Source of the DNA: Macrobrachium rosenbergii
Lineage: Eukaryota; Arthropoda; Malacostraca; Decapoda; Palaemonidae
Length of the DNA: 64,000 bases
Assembly: GCF_040412425.1 (NCBI RefSeq)
Contig: NC_089781.1
Span: 49,875,227 to 49,939,226, forward strand
Direction: 5' to 3'
Part shown: in pieces, positions 24,831 to 36,961 of the stretch
Layout: each line of letters opens with the position of its first letter
How positions within the stretch are numbered: the stretch's first letter is position 1
The notes under the pieces: model-generated
The model's input: the letters and a program-made list of their open reading frames with translations, nothing else
What the model was told of the DNA's origin: nothing
Database searches by the model: none
Made by a program: the position numbers and the translations under genes

Positions 24831-24872
24831 ACGTATCTATTTATATATCTATCCATTTCTCCTTCTACCTTT

Positions 24873-24909
<37 letters not shown>

Positions 24910-25169
24910 GATCTTCTACCCTTGGTCAGAAATGTCAAGTAATTTGACATGTCTGACAGTTCCACCCTCCCCCATAGCTTCAAAGCTTTGGGCAAAAATT
25001 GAAATAATTTACTTTAAAAATGCATAAATGTCATTATAGTATTATTATTATTTAATCTTATTAACATTTGAAAATTAGTACTTATTATTAGGTAAGTCAT
25101 TTATTTATCATATAAATGTGGTTAGTCCTCACCATCTCCCATGAATTTGTTAAAAAAAATTCTTGTGCC

Positions 25170-25200
<31 letters not shown>

Positions 25201-25545
25201 AGATAAGAAAGAAAGAAAGCGAGAGAGAGAGAGAGAAAATACTACTCACCCTCCTTTTAGTGTATGCAAAGCCCTTGAGGTACAAACTTTGTGGTTGGTT
25301 AAAACCCACCCTTCCTGCCAATAGCATGTTGTCAAGGAGAGCGAGAGGGGGAGGTGGGGGTTGTTACAAGTTATTATTGGCTACTTTCAGTCCTTCCAGC
25401 CAACAGCATATCGTCATGGAGAGAGGGAGTTGCTACGAGCTCTGTTATTGGTTACTTCTAATACCTTGAGCCAATATCGTGTCATCATGAAGCCTACATC
25501 AAAGCAATAAATTGTCACACAAGCGATGATGGGATTTTAGTATAT

Positions 25546-25604
<59 letters not shown>

Positions 25605-25634
25605 CTTACTTAAATCTCAATAGTGGAATTACTC

Positions 25635-25668
<34 letters not shown>

Positions 25669-25694
25669 TGGGCGGTTGGCCATACTTTAATCTC

Positions 25695-25749
<55 letters not shown>

Positions 25750-25788
25750 GGGGTTGGCCTTACTTAAATCTCAATAGTGGAATTACTC

Positions 25789-25825
<37 letters not shown>

Positions 25826-26200
25826 GCGGTTGGCCATACTTAAATCTCAAAAGTGAAATTGTTCATGAATTATTCGGGAAGGGAGAGATATGGGTGGTTG
25901 GCCTTACTTAAATCTCAAGAGTGAAATTATTTGTGAATTATTCATAGAGAGAGAGAGAGAGAAAAAAAAAAATTACATCAGTAAGCAGTTTTGTGATTTC
26001 ACAGGATTTTTAAAATTTTATCGATACTTTGCTGAGGTCACCTTAATATTAATATTTGAAAATTAGTAAATAATTTATCATAAAAAATATTTTTAGTCAT
26101 GAAAATAAAATAATAATCAGTAATTAGTGAATATTGCTCTACGAAAAAATCCACAAAAGTGAAATTTTCTTCTGTCATATGTGTTGGACAGAGTCATCCA
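24831..26200. repeat. GA-rich repeat region
   Basis: (GA)n runs lie at 24875-24905, 25549-25600, 25638-25667, 25698-25746 and 25791-25822, with (TC)n at 25174-25200. From 25549 to about 25950 the GA runs alternate with near copies of GGCCATACTTAAATCTCAA and GTGGAATTACTCGGGAGAG, so the region grew by tandem duplication of a GA-flanked unit. The stretch 25040-25110 resembles internal sequence of the composite fold-back (about 36670-36720). There is no gene. Confidence 0.85.
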
Positions 26201-26230
26201 AAATATTACCGTCCAGAATCATACAAAAAC

Positions 26231-27010
26231 CTTACTTTTAATCCTTTGGGCGCCTTGAAAACAATGAATCCTGCATTTTTATCAGTGAGTTTTTCATTAA
26301 AAAAATCTCCAAATATTGACCATTCTACCGGTTTGGATGCATATTTTTTTGGACTGGCGTTGTCTGAAATACCATCAAGAATTGCAAGAAAACTACTTTT
26401 AATCCTTTAGGTGTCTTGAAAGCAACAAATCCTGCATTTTTATTGAGTTTTTCATAAAAAAAAACACCTCCAAATATTGACCATTCTGCCACTTTGGATG
26501 CATATTTCTTCCAATTGGTGCTGGACTGGCGTCACCTGAAATACTGTCAAGAATTGTAAGACAACTTTACTTTTAATCCTTTTGGTGTCTTGCAAACAAC
26601 CTGCATTTTTACTGAGTTTTTCATTAAAAAAAAATCCAAATATTGACCATTCTGCCGGTTTGGATGCATATTTCTTTGGACTGGCATCATCTGAAATACC
26701 ATCGAGAATTGCAAGAAAACTTTACTTTTAATCCTTTGGGTGTCTTGAAAACAATGAATCCTGCCTTTTTATAGAGTTTTTCATTAAAAAAAAAAAAACT
26801 CCAAATATTGACCATTCTGCCATTTTAGATACATATTTCTTCCGATCAGTGTCGTCCGAAATACCGTTGAAAATAGCAAGAAAACCTTACTTTTAATCCT
26901 TTGGGTGTCTTGAAAACAATGTATCCTGCATTTATATGGAGTTTTTCAACAAAAACACCTCCAAAATTTGACCATTATGCCATTCTGAAGCCATACTTCT
27001 TCCGTCGGAT
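26231..27010. repeat. ~160-bp satellite array, five units
   Basis: The phrase CTTACTTTTAATCCTTTGGG or close variants recurs at about 26231, 26391, 26567, 26722 and 26886 (spacing 155-176 bp). Each unit also carries CCAAATATTGACCATTCTGC. Reading frames are not conserved. It ends against a mariner/Tigger-like terminus at about 27020-27145. Confidence 0.9.
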
Positions 27011-27145
27011 TGGCGTTGTCAGCGCCGTAAACCAAGAACATGCATTGTAACCCAGGAAGTCATTTTTAGATGAATGTATTTGAAAAGCGTCGTAAACTCG
27101 GAATGTCGTAAGCAGAGCCTCTCGTAACCCGGAGACTGTCTGTAT
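27011..27145. mobile_element. Tigger-like terminal inverted repeat (single end)
   Basis: The complement of this stretch reads CAGTCTCCGGGTTACGAGAG...CTTACGACATTCCGAG, a layout typical of pogo/Tigger-type termini in arthropods. No matching left end was found; the satellite array lies inside the presumed element. Confidence 0.45.
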
Positions 27146-27429
27146 ATGAAGCTTAATTTTATTATGAAAATAACATTTTCATATAGGTAACTCACCAAGT
27201 AATTACATAGCTGATTCCCACATTGACAGAAGGTGGGATACATGGACATATGTATCCAAAACATTAAGATAAGTAATGAATTTGAAATAGAAAAAAACTG
27301 CTAGAATTGGAAAACAATGCTGGTTGTTTCCTTATCAGTTAAGAGAGCCATTGCAGGAGAATACTGCCTCTGGTTGGTGCCCATCTTAATTTGTAGTGGC
27401 ACAGCAGTATAGTTGAGGATCGCGTCTAC

Positions 27430-29611
27430 TTAACCCTTAGACGCCGAGCCTCTGTTTACAAAAACGTCTCCCGTATGCCGGCGGCATTCGGGAGTTAGCG
27501 CTGAAGCTGGAAAAAAAGTTTTTTCAAAAAATCACAGCACACTTAGTTTTCAAGATTGAGAGTTCATTTTTGGCTCCTTTTTTTGTCATTGCCTGAAGTT
27601 TAGTATGCAACCATCAGAAATGAAAAAAAATATCATTATCATATATAAATATTGAAATATATGACAGCGCAAAACAAAATTTTCATATATAATTTTATAC
27701 AAATCGCTGTGAGCAAAACGGTTAAAGCTAACGGTTAATTTTTTTTTTTGTATTGTACACTAAATTGTGTTGATTTTGGTATATAACAAATTGTAAAACG
27801 ATCAAAGCAACACAGAGAAAATATTATCACAAAATGATGCATGAATTAAGTAAAGCGCGGACGTAAAAATGTTTTTCAAAATTCACCATAAATCGAAATA
27901 TTGTGCTAGAGACTTCCCGTTTGTTGAAAAATGAAGCTAATTGATTGAATATTACTAGACTGTAAGTGTTTTAGCTTACAATTGCAGTTTTCGACCATTT
28001 CGGTCGAGTTAAAGTTGACCGAAAGTCAAATTTTTTCTATTTATCGTGATTTATATGAAAATATTTCAAAACTGATAAAAGCTACAACCATAAGTTATTT
28101 TCTGTTGTATTGTACATGAAATTGTGCACATTTTCATATATAAAACTTTATGTAATGACTAATATAAAACGGTGCAAACATTACGACAACGTGACGAAAG
28201 AATTTCTGAGATGTTCGGCCGAGTTACCGCGCGGACGTAAGGAAAATGTTTTTTTCAAAAATTCACCATAAATCGAAATATTGTGCTAGAGACTTGCAAT
28301 TTATTGCAAAATGAAGGTAAATGATTGAATATTACTAGAATGTAAGAGCTTTAGCTTACAACTGCATTTTTCGACCATTTCGGTCACGTTAAAGTTGACC
28401 GAAGGTTGAAATTTTGGCAGTTATCGTGATTTATGTGAAAATATTACAAAACTGATAAAAGCTACAACCTTGAGCTATTTTCTGTTGTATTCTACATGAA
28501 ATTGCGCACATTTTCATACATAAAAGTTTATGTAACGACTAATGTAAAACGATGCAAACATTACGACAACGTGACGAAAGAATTTCTGAGATGTTTGGCC
28601 GAGTTACCGTGTGCAGACGTAATGAAAAAGTTTTTTTTTTTTTCAGAAATTCACCATAAATCGAAATATTGTGCTAAAGACTTCCAGTTTGTTGCAAAAT
28701 GAAGGTACATGATTGAATATTACTAGAATGTAAGAGTTTTAGCTTGTAATTGCGTTTTTTTACCATTTCGGTCAAGTTAAAGTTGACCAAAGGTTGAAAT
28801 TTTGGCAGTTATCGTGATTTATATGAAAATATTTCAAAACTGATAAAAGCTACAACCATGAGTTATTTTCTGTTGTATTCTACATGAAATTGCGCACATT
28901 TCCATATATAAAACTTTATGTAATGACTAATATAAAATGGTGCAAACATTACGACAATGTGACGAAAGAATTTCTGGCGCGGACGTTAGGAAAAAGTTTT
29001 TTTCAAAAATTCACCATAAATCGAAATATTGTGCTAGAGACTTCCAATTTGTTGCAAAATGAAGGTAAATGATTGAATATTACTATAATGTAAGAGTTTT
29101 AGCTTACAATTGCGTTTTTTTACCATTTTGGTCGAGTCAAAGTTGACTGAAGGTTGAAATTTTGGCAGTTATCATGGTTTATATGAAAATATTTCCAAAC
29201 TGATAAAAGCTACAACCATGGGTTGTATGTTGCTGTATTTTACATGAAATTGCACACATTTTCATATATAAAACTTTATGTAACGGCTAATATAAAACAG
29301 TGCAAAACTTACGACAAAACGACGAAAGAATTTCTGAAATTTTCGGCAGAGTTACCACGCGGGCGTAAGGAAAAAGTTTTTTTCAAAAATTCACCATAAA
29401 TCAAAATATTGTGCAAAATGAAGGTAAATGATTGAATATAACTAGAATGTAAGAGTTTTAGCTTACAATTGCGTTTTTCGACCATTTCGGTCGAGTCAAA
29501 TTTGACCGAAGGTTGAAATTTTTTGTAGTCGACGTACGGTACCGTCCACTCGGCACCCAACAGACAATTTTAGTCGATGTATGATACGTCCAGTCGGCGT
29601 TTAAGGGTTAA
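27430..29611. mobile_element. piggyBac-family element copy 2 (non-autonomous)
   Basis: TTAA at 27430-27433 and 29608-29611. The body begins CCCTTAGACGCCGAGC and ends GTCGGCGTTTAAGGG. Its left 440 bp is nearly the same as copy 1 and is followed by ~380-bp repeat units anchored near 27880, 28258, 28645, 29008 and 29386. It lacks transposase sequence and the fold-back insertion of copy 1. At 2.2 kb it is the cleanest view of the short form. Confidence 0.88.
27875..29520. repeat. ~380-bp tandem repeat array (piggyBac copy 2)
   Basis: Five units, the last shortened by an internal deletion near 29410 (CAAAATATTGTGCAAAATG). Unit features are as in copy 1. The closest matches are position for position with copy 1 units, suggesting that the two arrays descend from one array rather than expanding independently. 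Confidence 0.9.
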
Positions 29612-30192
29612 GTGGGAGCTTTGCAGCCAAGGAGTATTCTGTTGGCTGGCAAAGCATCATTAAGTGCCCTTGCCCTTGGCGCAGTACCAAAAAATAAAAA
29701 CAACCAAATAATTTTGTCACCTACACTGAAATAAAATAATTACCCATCCACTGAGACTGGTGGGTGCTCCAGGTACATTGTACCCACAGGGATCCCCCCA
29801 AAAATTCTGCACCCTACTACAAGGTAAATAGATAGGAGGAGATAAATCCTCTGCTTTCTCCCTCAGTGCCATACCAATTACTAATAATGGTTTCAAGGTA
29901 CTGCAAAATTTTCAAACACTCTTTTGACCTCAAGGAAAATTTAGAATTGACAAACTATTACACTTCCAGTGAGCTGATTGCCAAACAGCAGTGAGTGAGA
30001 TGCTGAAAGCTAATGAGGTAGAGGCAATTCTGGCATCTTAGCTCTCCTCTGACAGGTAGGCAAATATAGTTCTCCTGAATCTGAGAGTGAAACTCAAAAA
30101 CAAAGTTCACTGGAGAAGAAGGACAATGCATTAATAGACCGAGGGGGAGACAGGATCGTGTCCAGACACTCTAAGTATGGATGGCCCTCTGA
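29612..30192 (-). pseudogene. DIRS copy 2 recombinase C-terminal relic
   Basis: Minus-strand pieces still read ASTSLAFSISLTAVWQSAHW (about 30030-29980), which aligns with the ATSLAF...QSTFW block of copy 1. The catalytic H-x-x-R is lost (DARIASTSLAF). Stops are frequent. 29612-29760 is the non-coding 3' part and matches 16210-16350. Confidence 0.65.
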
Positions 30193-30636
30193 TTAACCCT
30201 TTAACGCCGAAGCCCTATTTTCAAAAACGTCTCCCGTATGCCGGCGGCCTCCGAGAGGTAGCGCAGAAGCGGAAAAAAAGTTTTTTTCAAAAACTCACAG
30301 CGCTTAGTTTTCAAGATTAAGAGTTCATTTTTGGCTCTTTTTTTCTCATTGCCTGAAGTTTAGTATGCAATCATCAGAAATGAAAAAATATCATTATCAT
30401 ATATAAATATTGGAATATATGACAGCGAAAAAAAAACTTGTATATAATTGTATACAAATTGCTCTGTAAGGAAAAGGGTTAAAGCTAATGAGTTAATTTT
30501 TTTTAGTTGTATTGCACACTAAATTGCGATGATTTTGGTATATAACAGATTGTAAAACGATTACAGCAACACAGAGAAAATATTATCACAAAATGATGCA
30601 TGAATTAAAGTAACGCGGACGTAAAAAAAGTTTTTC

Positions 30637-31850
30637 AAAAATTCACCAAAAAATCAAAATATTATGCTAGAGACTTTCCAATTGTGCCAAAATGAAGGAA
30701 ATTGATTGAATATTACTAGACTGTAAGTTTTTTAGCTTACAATTGCATTTTTGAACCATTTCGATCGAGTTAAAGTTGACCAAAGGTTGATTTTTTTCTA
30801 TTTATCGTTATTTCGATGTAAATATTTAAAGACTGTGAAGAGCTAAAGGAATGATTTATTTTTTGTTGTATTCTACATGAAATTTTGCACATTTTGATGT
30901 ATAACACTTTATGTAACGAATAATATGAAACGGCGAAAAAATTACGGCAAACTGACGCAAGAAATGACACGATTTTCAGCGGAGTCCGCGTGCGCGGAGC
31001 GGAGGAAATGATTTTTTCAAAAATTCACCAAAAATCTAAATATTGTGCTAGAGACTTTCCGTTTGTTGCAAAATGAAGGTAAGTGATAGATTGTTACTCG
31101 CATGTAATAATTACGGCTTACGATTGTGTTTTCCGATCATTTCGGTCGAGTCAAAGTTGACCAAACGTTAAAATTTTGTCAGTTATCGTGATTTCGGCGA
31201 AAATATTAAAAAACTGTGAAGAGCTAAAGGAATGATTTATTTTTTGTTGTATTCTACATGAAATTGCGCACATTTTGATGTATAACACTTTATGTAACGA
31301 ATAATATGAAAACGGCGAAAAAATTATGGCAAGCAGACGCAAGAAATGCCACGATTTTCAGCGGATTCATGCGCGAGCGGAGGAAATTATTTTTCAAAAT
31401 TCACCAAAAATCTAAATATTGTGCTAGACTTTCCGTTTGTTGCAAAAATGAAGGTAAATGATTGATTGTTACTCGAATGTAATAATTGTGGGCTTACGGA
31501 TGCGTTTTTTCGATCATTTTGGTCGAGTCAAAGTTGACCGAATGTTAAAATTTTGTCAGTTATCGTGATTTAAATAAAATATTAAAAAAACTGTGAAGAG
31601 CTAAAGGAATGATTGATTTTTGTTGTATTCTACATGAAATTACGCACATTTTGATGTATAACACTTTATGTAACGAATAATATGAAACGGGCGAAAAATT
31701 ACGACAAGCTGACGCAAGAAATGACAGGATTTTCAGCGGAGTCCAAGTTTTTTCAGCGGAGGAAATTTTTTTTTTTTCAAAAATTCACCAAAAATCTAAA
31801 TATTGTGCTAGAGACTTTCCGTTTGTTGCAAAATGAAGGTAAAGGATTGA
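30637..31850. repeat. ~380-bp tandem repeat array (piggyBac copy 3)
   Basis: Anchors lie near 30637, 31018, 31400 and 31780. Units differ from copies 1 and 2 at diagnostic places (AAAATTCACCAAAAATCTAA, GAAACGGCGAAAAAATTACG, AAGAGCTAAAGGAATGA) and match copy 4 instead. So there are two subfamilies of the repeat, and subfamily follows element type. Confidence 0.9.
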
Positions 31851-31901
31851 ATATCACCAGAATATGAGATTTTTTGCTTATCCAAAAGAGACCCAAGTAA
31901 A

Positions 31902-31903
<2 letters not shown>

Positions 31904-31993
<90 letters not shown>
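31904..31993. repeat. (AT)n microsatellite
   Basis: Pure AT run after an A-tract, inside piggyBac copy 3 at the end of its repeat array. Confidence 0.96.
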
Positions 31994-31994
<1 letters not shown>

Positions 31995-32278
31995 TACATA
32001 TATACAGACATTCATACATAAACACATATAAATTATATTGTTTTTACTTTGTTACTGAAAACATAACTAAAAGGAATGGTTATAAAAACTTTGTTTTTGC
32101 ATAAACAAAATTATACAAAACAGCAATGAATATAGATATATAAAAACTTGTAATAAATATAAAATAAAAATAAATTCAATGCAGAATACTCACTCGTAAA
32201 TATAAAACTAAAAATAAATTCAATGCAGAATACTCACTCGTAAATATAAAAAAAAAAAAATAAATGCAGAATACTCAC

Positions 32279-34806
32279 TTAATCCTGACTCTTCGTGCTG
32301 TTTCTTGTTTTCCCTCCTCCATTGAAGAGTCTTGCATTTTTTTTTCCCGACATGACGGGGCACAAGAGGAGGAGGGAGACGCGCGCTCGTTTACTGCTGG
32401 TGGGCCGCCTTTTTCTCGCTGCGCCCTCCGGTGTCGCTCGGGCAGGCGCACTTAGTATAACCGCATTGTGGTACCTGCGGTTACACTCATCCAACCTGCA
32501 AAGTGCTACCTTGCAGGTGCGACACACGCATCGGCTGTCTCTCCTCTTGCCATTCATATGGCACACCCGGCACCGTTTTCTGTCTGCCCCCTTCGATGAG
32601 CTCCAGTGTGTGATCTCCTGGCTGCAGCCAACACACAGGTCGGCTACCCGATGGGACACTGGAATTCGAGGGGCGGCGGCATCTTAAGGGGCGGCGTCAT
32701 CATCAAGGTCGGCGGCAGCAGGGGCGGCGCCGGCAGGATGAGGAATTATGATGTCGGGGTATCTCACAACATCTGACCTTTCCTCTCGGGGCAGAGCTGG
32801 AGCTCGGGCAGGGGGGCGCCGTTGGAAGGCCACTCCTCCGGATCGAAGTTGATGAGGGCATTCCCAGCCACCTCAAGAAACTGGATGTGGGTCAACCTCC
32901 GGCGTCAATTATACCCACAGTAAATGATGTAGGCATTCTGGAGGGCCAACTGAAGGAGGTATTTGAGGAGCTTCTGTGTCCACCTCCTGGTTCTCCTGGC
33001 GAAGGGATAATACTGGATGAGTTGATCAAAGAGATCAACTCCTCCCATGTGCCTGTTGTAGTGCCCGATGACAGTAGGGACGCTGGACACAAACTCCTCA
33101 TATGTAACTCGGCCCTGCCGGAGTGTCTTCTTCCGCTGGGTGATCTCCTCTTGGATGGGCTCATGACTGTCGTAATCATGGGCACGAAGTCGGACCCCCT
33201 TCCAACAGATGATCAAGACATCTCCCTTCCGCCGCCACTCTGTCTCTCCTCTTGCAAGATTTTGTGGGTGGCTAGCAAACCTCTTGAGGACATTTTTGAA
33301 CTTCACGCACCAATCCGAAGGGTACCACTGACGTGCACACCTGCTTCATACAGTTCCTGGGCCAGGGATACCAAGTTATAATAATTATCCATAAACAGGT
33401 GGTATCCTGGTTACGAAACGATTCACAAGACCGAAGACAGTGTCACGCACGTGGAAGACCCCCGAATACACCAAGAAGTCCAAGACGTATCCAGTGTTGG
33501 CTTCCGTAATAAAAATAACTTTACACCATACTTCTTTGGCTTCTTCGGTTGTACTCTTTGATACTTAGATGCCCTTTGTATGGCATCACTACCCTCATCC
33601 AAAGAAAGGTTCTTGAAGGAACCACGAGAGTCTGGCACCGTTCACGAATGAACTCCAACACTGGGCGGACTAAGATGAGGCGGTCGGGGTTATTCGAGGT
33701 ATAGCCCTTTCCGGTTGAAGCGTTGAAATACCTGTCCAACGCCAGGAAACTATCACGGGACATAATGCCGCCAAATTAGGCGTATTTTTTTCCGCCTCAA
33801 TATTGCCTGGACGTCAGCAGCAGGCATCATCCCAAAGAATATGTGGAGCCCCAAAAAGTGCGCCATGTCCAAGGTTGCAGCCCCACCAGCAGTGATTTTA
33901 ACGTCGTCCGCACCTCACGGCAGTACCCGAAGCGTAATCTACCGTCTCCGCAACCAGGAATTCAAGCAATTCCCGCATCAGGAAAAGCTGAATGAACCCC
34001 AGTACCGTGAGAGGGGCACAGGGACGGCCAGTCCAGGTACTGCCGTGCATGGGTGCATGTTAGGTGGGGTGGGTCCTCCGACCACCCCTCATCACTTTCG
34101 GACGAACGGCCTTCACCCGAGCTGCCACGACGTTGCGACCTTCTACGGTTTGCGCCAGCCGTTAAGCGCACGGGCACGCCTTCGCACTCTCACACTCCCA
34201 GCTGGGCCGCTTCCTTCACTTTCCCCATCACTTTCTGTTATCGTCCCCACCAGCCACAATCGAGTCATCCTCTTCCTCCTCCAACTCACTTTCTCCTCGT
34301 AGGCACTAAACCCACTAAACTCTAATTCACTTTCCTGCTGAGGATCCCATACGGACATTGGTGGCAAATATTCGTCATCGCTGACGTCAGGTGTTATGTC
34401 GTCATCGCTAGATGACCAACTACCACCGAAATCAGGACTTTCGACCTGCTCTCGATCGAGCTCCAACAAGTACTCATCAATGTCCTTCTGTTGGAAGCCT
34501 CCCAAATGTTTTTTGGATGCCCTCAGGACACCTCGATGCTTCCTTCTAGGGTCGTAAAGGAACGGGATGTGGCCCTTGGTCGCCATAGGTCACACGTGGC
34601 CAACAACACGCTGCTGAGAAGCTGGGTCACTCTGGTTGCTGGGTCCTTCTCCAGCATCCAAGTCCAAAACTCGCCACACGCGCTTTCTTCCGACAGGCAA
34701 TGTGCGCCTTTCACGCTCCTGACGCCTTTGCGACATCTCTGCAAACGTTCTGTTGCAGCACGAATACACCAACACTGCAAAAGTTCAACAAAACACGCCT
34801 GCGTCA
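32279..34806 (-). pseudogene. piggyBac transposase, frameshifted
   Basis: Minus strand, N- to C-terminus: a basic start (MSQRRQERERR, about 34735), an acidic segment with DEYLLELDREQ and SSDDDITPDVSDDEYLPP (34143-34586), and the core MSRDSFLALDRYFNAS (33763-33716). Then come the catalytic region around SLDEG and the PKKPKKYGVKLFLL block (33638-33500), the C-terminal core YNRHMGGVDLFDQL...RRWTQKLLKYLLQLALQNAY (33306-32905), and a Cys-rich zinc tail KRCRVCHMNGKRRDSRCVC (32659-32510). This enzyme cuts and rejoins DNA at TTAA. At least three frame changes (about 34150, 33620, 33310) inactivate it. Confidence 0.88.
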
Positions 34807-35092
34807 AAATATCGCTCCCGCAAGGCGCTACTCTGATGCTCTCTGATGCGAGATGGGGAATTCACGCACGCCAGCCTGGGTGACGCCAGAAACAAAACAA
34901 CAGCTGGATCCGTGAACTCCCAGCATCCGCCGAGGCGCAGGGATTTGAAATCTTCCCGAAACTAGGCCTATAATTATTTTTTCCGCGAATATTTAAAAAA
35001 AAGCATTTTCAGTCGACGTTTGTAACGCCCACTGCATTCGACAGACAATTTTGGACGACCGTTAAAACGCCCAACAGGCGTTTAATCCTTAA

Positions 35093-35860
35093 AAAGCTTT
35101 TTCAGGTAAAACCTCAAAGATCAAACTAGACATTTCACTCACTCTCCCAGAGTCAGGGATGTCCAACAATCACTTAAGGCAGAAAGCACGGATCGTGTTC
35201 ACAGACTGTCTCCCCCTGAGCAGAATCTAATTGCTTGCCTATAGTCTGAAGCTCGCTAACTCATTTGGCATTTGCTAGGGCTACAAGGAACAGAGTTTTC
35301 TAGTTAAGTTACGAGTCATGGAACGGAGAGGCTCGATAGAAGGGGGCCCGTTAACGACTTGAGAACTACGTCCAAATTCCAATACAATACACGGAGTAGA
35401 CTCCTCTCTGCCTTGGAAATCTTGAAAGGCTTCATGGGTTGCTAAATCTTGGGTAGAGGATAAAACTAGATCTTTGAGTTTACATACTAAGCCTAGCATT
35501 GCTCTATGCCCCTTGAGAGTGGAAGAAGAGGGTCCCCTTGGCAGTCCTCAGGATAGGAGGAGTTCCGCTATCTGAGCTAAAGAGGAATTCGCAGACGAGG
35601 TGTTATAGCCGTTACACCATCGACGGAAGACTGCCTACTTATTTTGGAGTACTTGGCAAGAAGCCTGCTGTCTGCATCTTGCAACAGTCTGCAGTTGGTC
35701 TTGAAAAGTTCATTTCTTCCAGGCAAGCTCCGACAGTCTGTAAATCTGTCTGAGAAAAGTCATCCACCCTTTACTGGTACCTTTTGAAGTGAGGTGGTCT
35801 GAGCAGATATGGACTGTGGAAGGAGTCGTGAAGAGTCCACCAACAACCATACAGAGATGG
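35093..35860 (-). pseudogene. DIRS copy 2 recombinase N-terminal relic
   Basis: Minus-strand fragments include a SAM-like part with RTAKGTLFFHSQG (about 35560-35510), VLEFGRSSQVVNGPP (about 35385-35340) and TRKLCSLVALANAK with VSELQ (about 35300-35240), in the same order as DIRS copies 1 and 3. Stops and frame changes are numerous. Confidence 0.65.
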
Positions 35861-35861
35861 G

Positions 35862-36390
35862 CAGTATTTAAATACAATTGTATTTAAATACATGACTATG
35901 AAATATTTTCTGTTAAAACAGAAATCCATCTAATAATAGGAGCCCATAAAAATGCCAAAAGGTAGAGAAGTTATTGCTGTGTTTCAGAGACCAAACTGTC
36001 TCCCTCAACTGGCAAGTATATGAATGAAGTAAGGAATACAGACAGCAGTATTTATACCAAGGAATCCAGAGGTCACCCATTACATCACCCCAGTTGATAG
36101 CTTCTTAATATTCTTAATCGCTGGTTGGAGGAAGATTTTATCTATAATGTCCGAGTCCCATGATCCTTTTGATAGATTCATCGTATTTCTTTGTTTAATC
36201 AAGGCTGATTCCACCACTGGCTCTTGAACCGACAACTGCTGCTATAAATTATACGAAACGCATTCCAGTTTATCCTGTGGTTATGGTTATTTATATGGTT
36301 AAAAATAGCTGAGCTCTGCTGGCCATACCATACTGACCTTTTATACTGTATTAATCTCGTCAAAGTCGCGGTAAGGTATTTCATATACTG
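35862..36390 (-). pseudogene. Penelope-like element, GIY-YIG endonuclease end
   Basis: Minus-strand reading gives YEIPYRDFDE (about 36385-36355), then KRSVWYGQQSSAIFNHINNH (about 36345-36290), HRINWNAFRIIY (about 36285-36245) and LSKGSWDSDIIDKIF (about 36165-36130). This order (R-side helix, H-x-H, IDW, then E/N-type helix) is that of the GIY-YIG endonuclease at the C-terminus of Penelope-like elements. A Cys is changed to Tyr and the YIGET-type core is missing, with a stop near 36345. The frame resumes the Penelope protein broken at 41622. The 35870-36000 part is the 3' tail. Confidence 0.75.
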
Positions 36391-36721
36391 TACAGTAATA
36401 CCCTGAACTTGCGCGATTCAAGTTGCGCAAATTCACAGACACATGAACTTTTCATTGGAACCTAACTAATTATCATACACGAGTTTTTCACAGACATGCG
36501 AACATTTGCGAATACTGAGAAACCGGCAAAATTTATAAGTTTTCAAGCTTTAATGTGTAATTAAATAATATTAAATAATAAAAAGTAATAATTTCTCTCT
36601 CTCTCTCTCTTTTGTTGAGATGAGAGAATTTTTATGGTACATATGTTTATTTGTTTTGTATGATAAATTAATTTTTTACCTAATAATAAATACTAATTTT
36701 CAAATATTAATATGATTAAAT

Positions 36722-36755
<34 letters not shown>

Positions 36756-36961
36756 TAACTGTAACTACTAAATTCGTATGTGATACGTATTTTATAAACA
36801 AACATTTTTCCCTCATCTTCTGTAAGAAGCTCGAAGGCAAAAGCTGTCAGACATGTCACTTTAACATGACAAGAAAGGGTAGTGTTGCTGATTAGTGGTC
36901 AAAGGTTTCTTGTAATTCTCACTCTCTCTGTCTGTAATAATTCATAAAAAATTGAACTCTC

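Larger units (their letters stand above)
30193..35092 (-). mobile_element. piggyBac-family element copy 3 (transposase-bearing, 4.9 kb)
   Basis: TTAA at 30193-30196 and 35089-35092. The left terminus CCCTTTAACGCCGAAG matches the other copies; the right terminus is GGCGTTTAATCC instead of ...AGGG, so the last three bases have changed. From left: non-coding terminus (30197-30630), ~380-bp repeats (about 30637-31850), an (AT)n run (31904-31993), short A-rich direct repeats (32160-32260), then transposase remnants on the minus strand (32279-34806). It is the only copy with a recognisable catalytic domain and is the probable autonomous relative of the short forms. Confidence 0.88.
27160..35860 (-). 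mobile_element. DIRS-like copy 2 (recombinase end), interrupted by two piggyBacs
   Basis: Same family and orientation as DIRS copy 1: 27185-27430 matches 15980-16230 (TACATAGCTGATTCCCACATTGACAG, then AGCCAAGGAGTA after the insertion). Only the recombinase half and 3' end remain. Two TTAA-flanked insertions (27430-29611 and 30193-35092) separate three host pieces: 27160-27429, 29612-30192 and 35093-35860. The left end has one terminal arm (TTTTATTATGAAAATAACAT); the outer arm is missing. Confidence 0.75.

Noticed and set aside
25623..25856. Open frame rich in Arg-Glu
   Set aside because: Product of (GA)n microsatellites with no conserved sequence.
35862..35900. hAT-type terminus (GGGCAGTATTTAAATACAAT)
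   Set aside because: No matching inverted end or 8-bp target duplication was found; it more likely belongs to the Penelope 3' tail.
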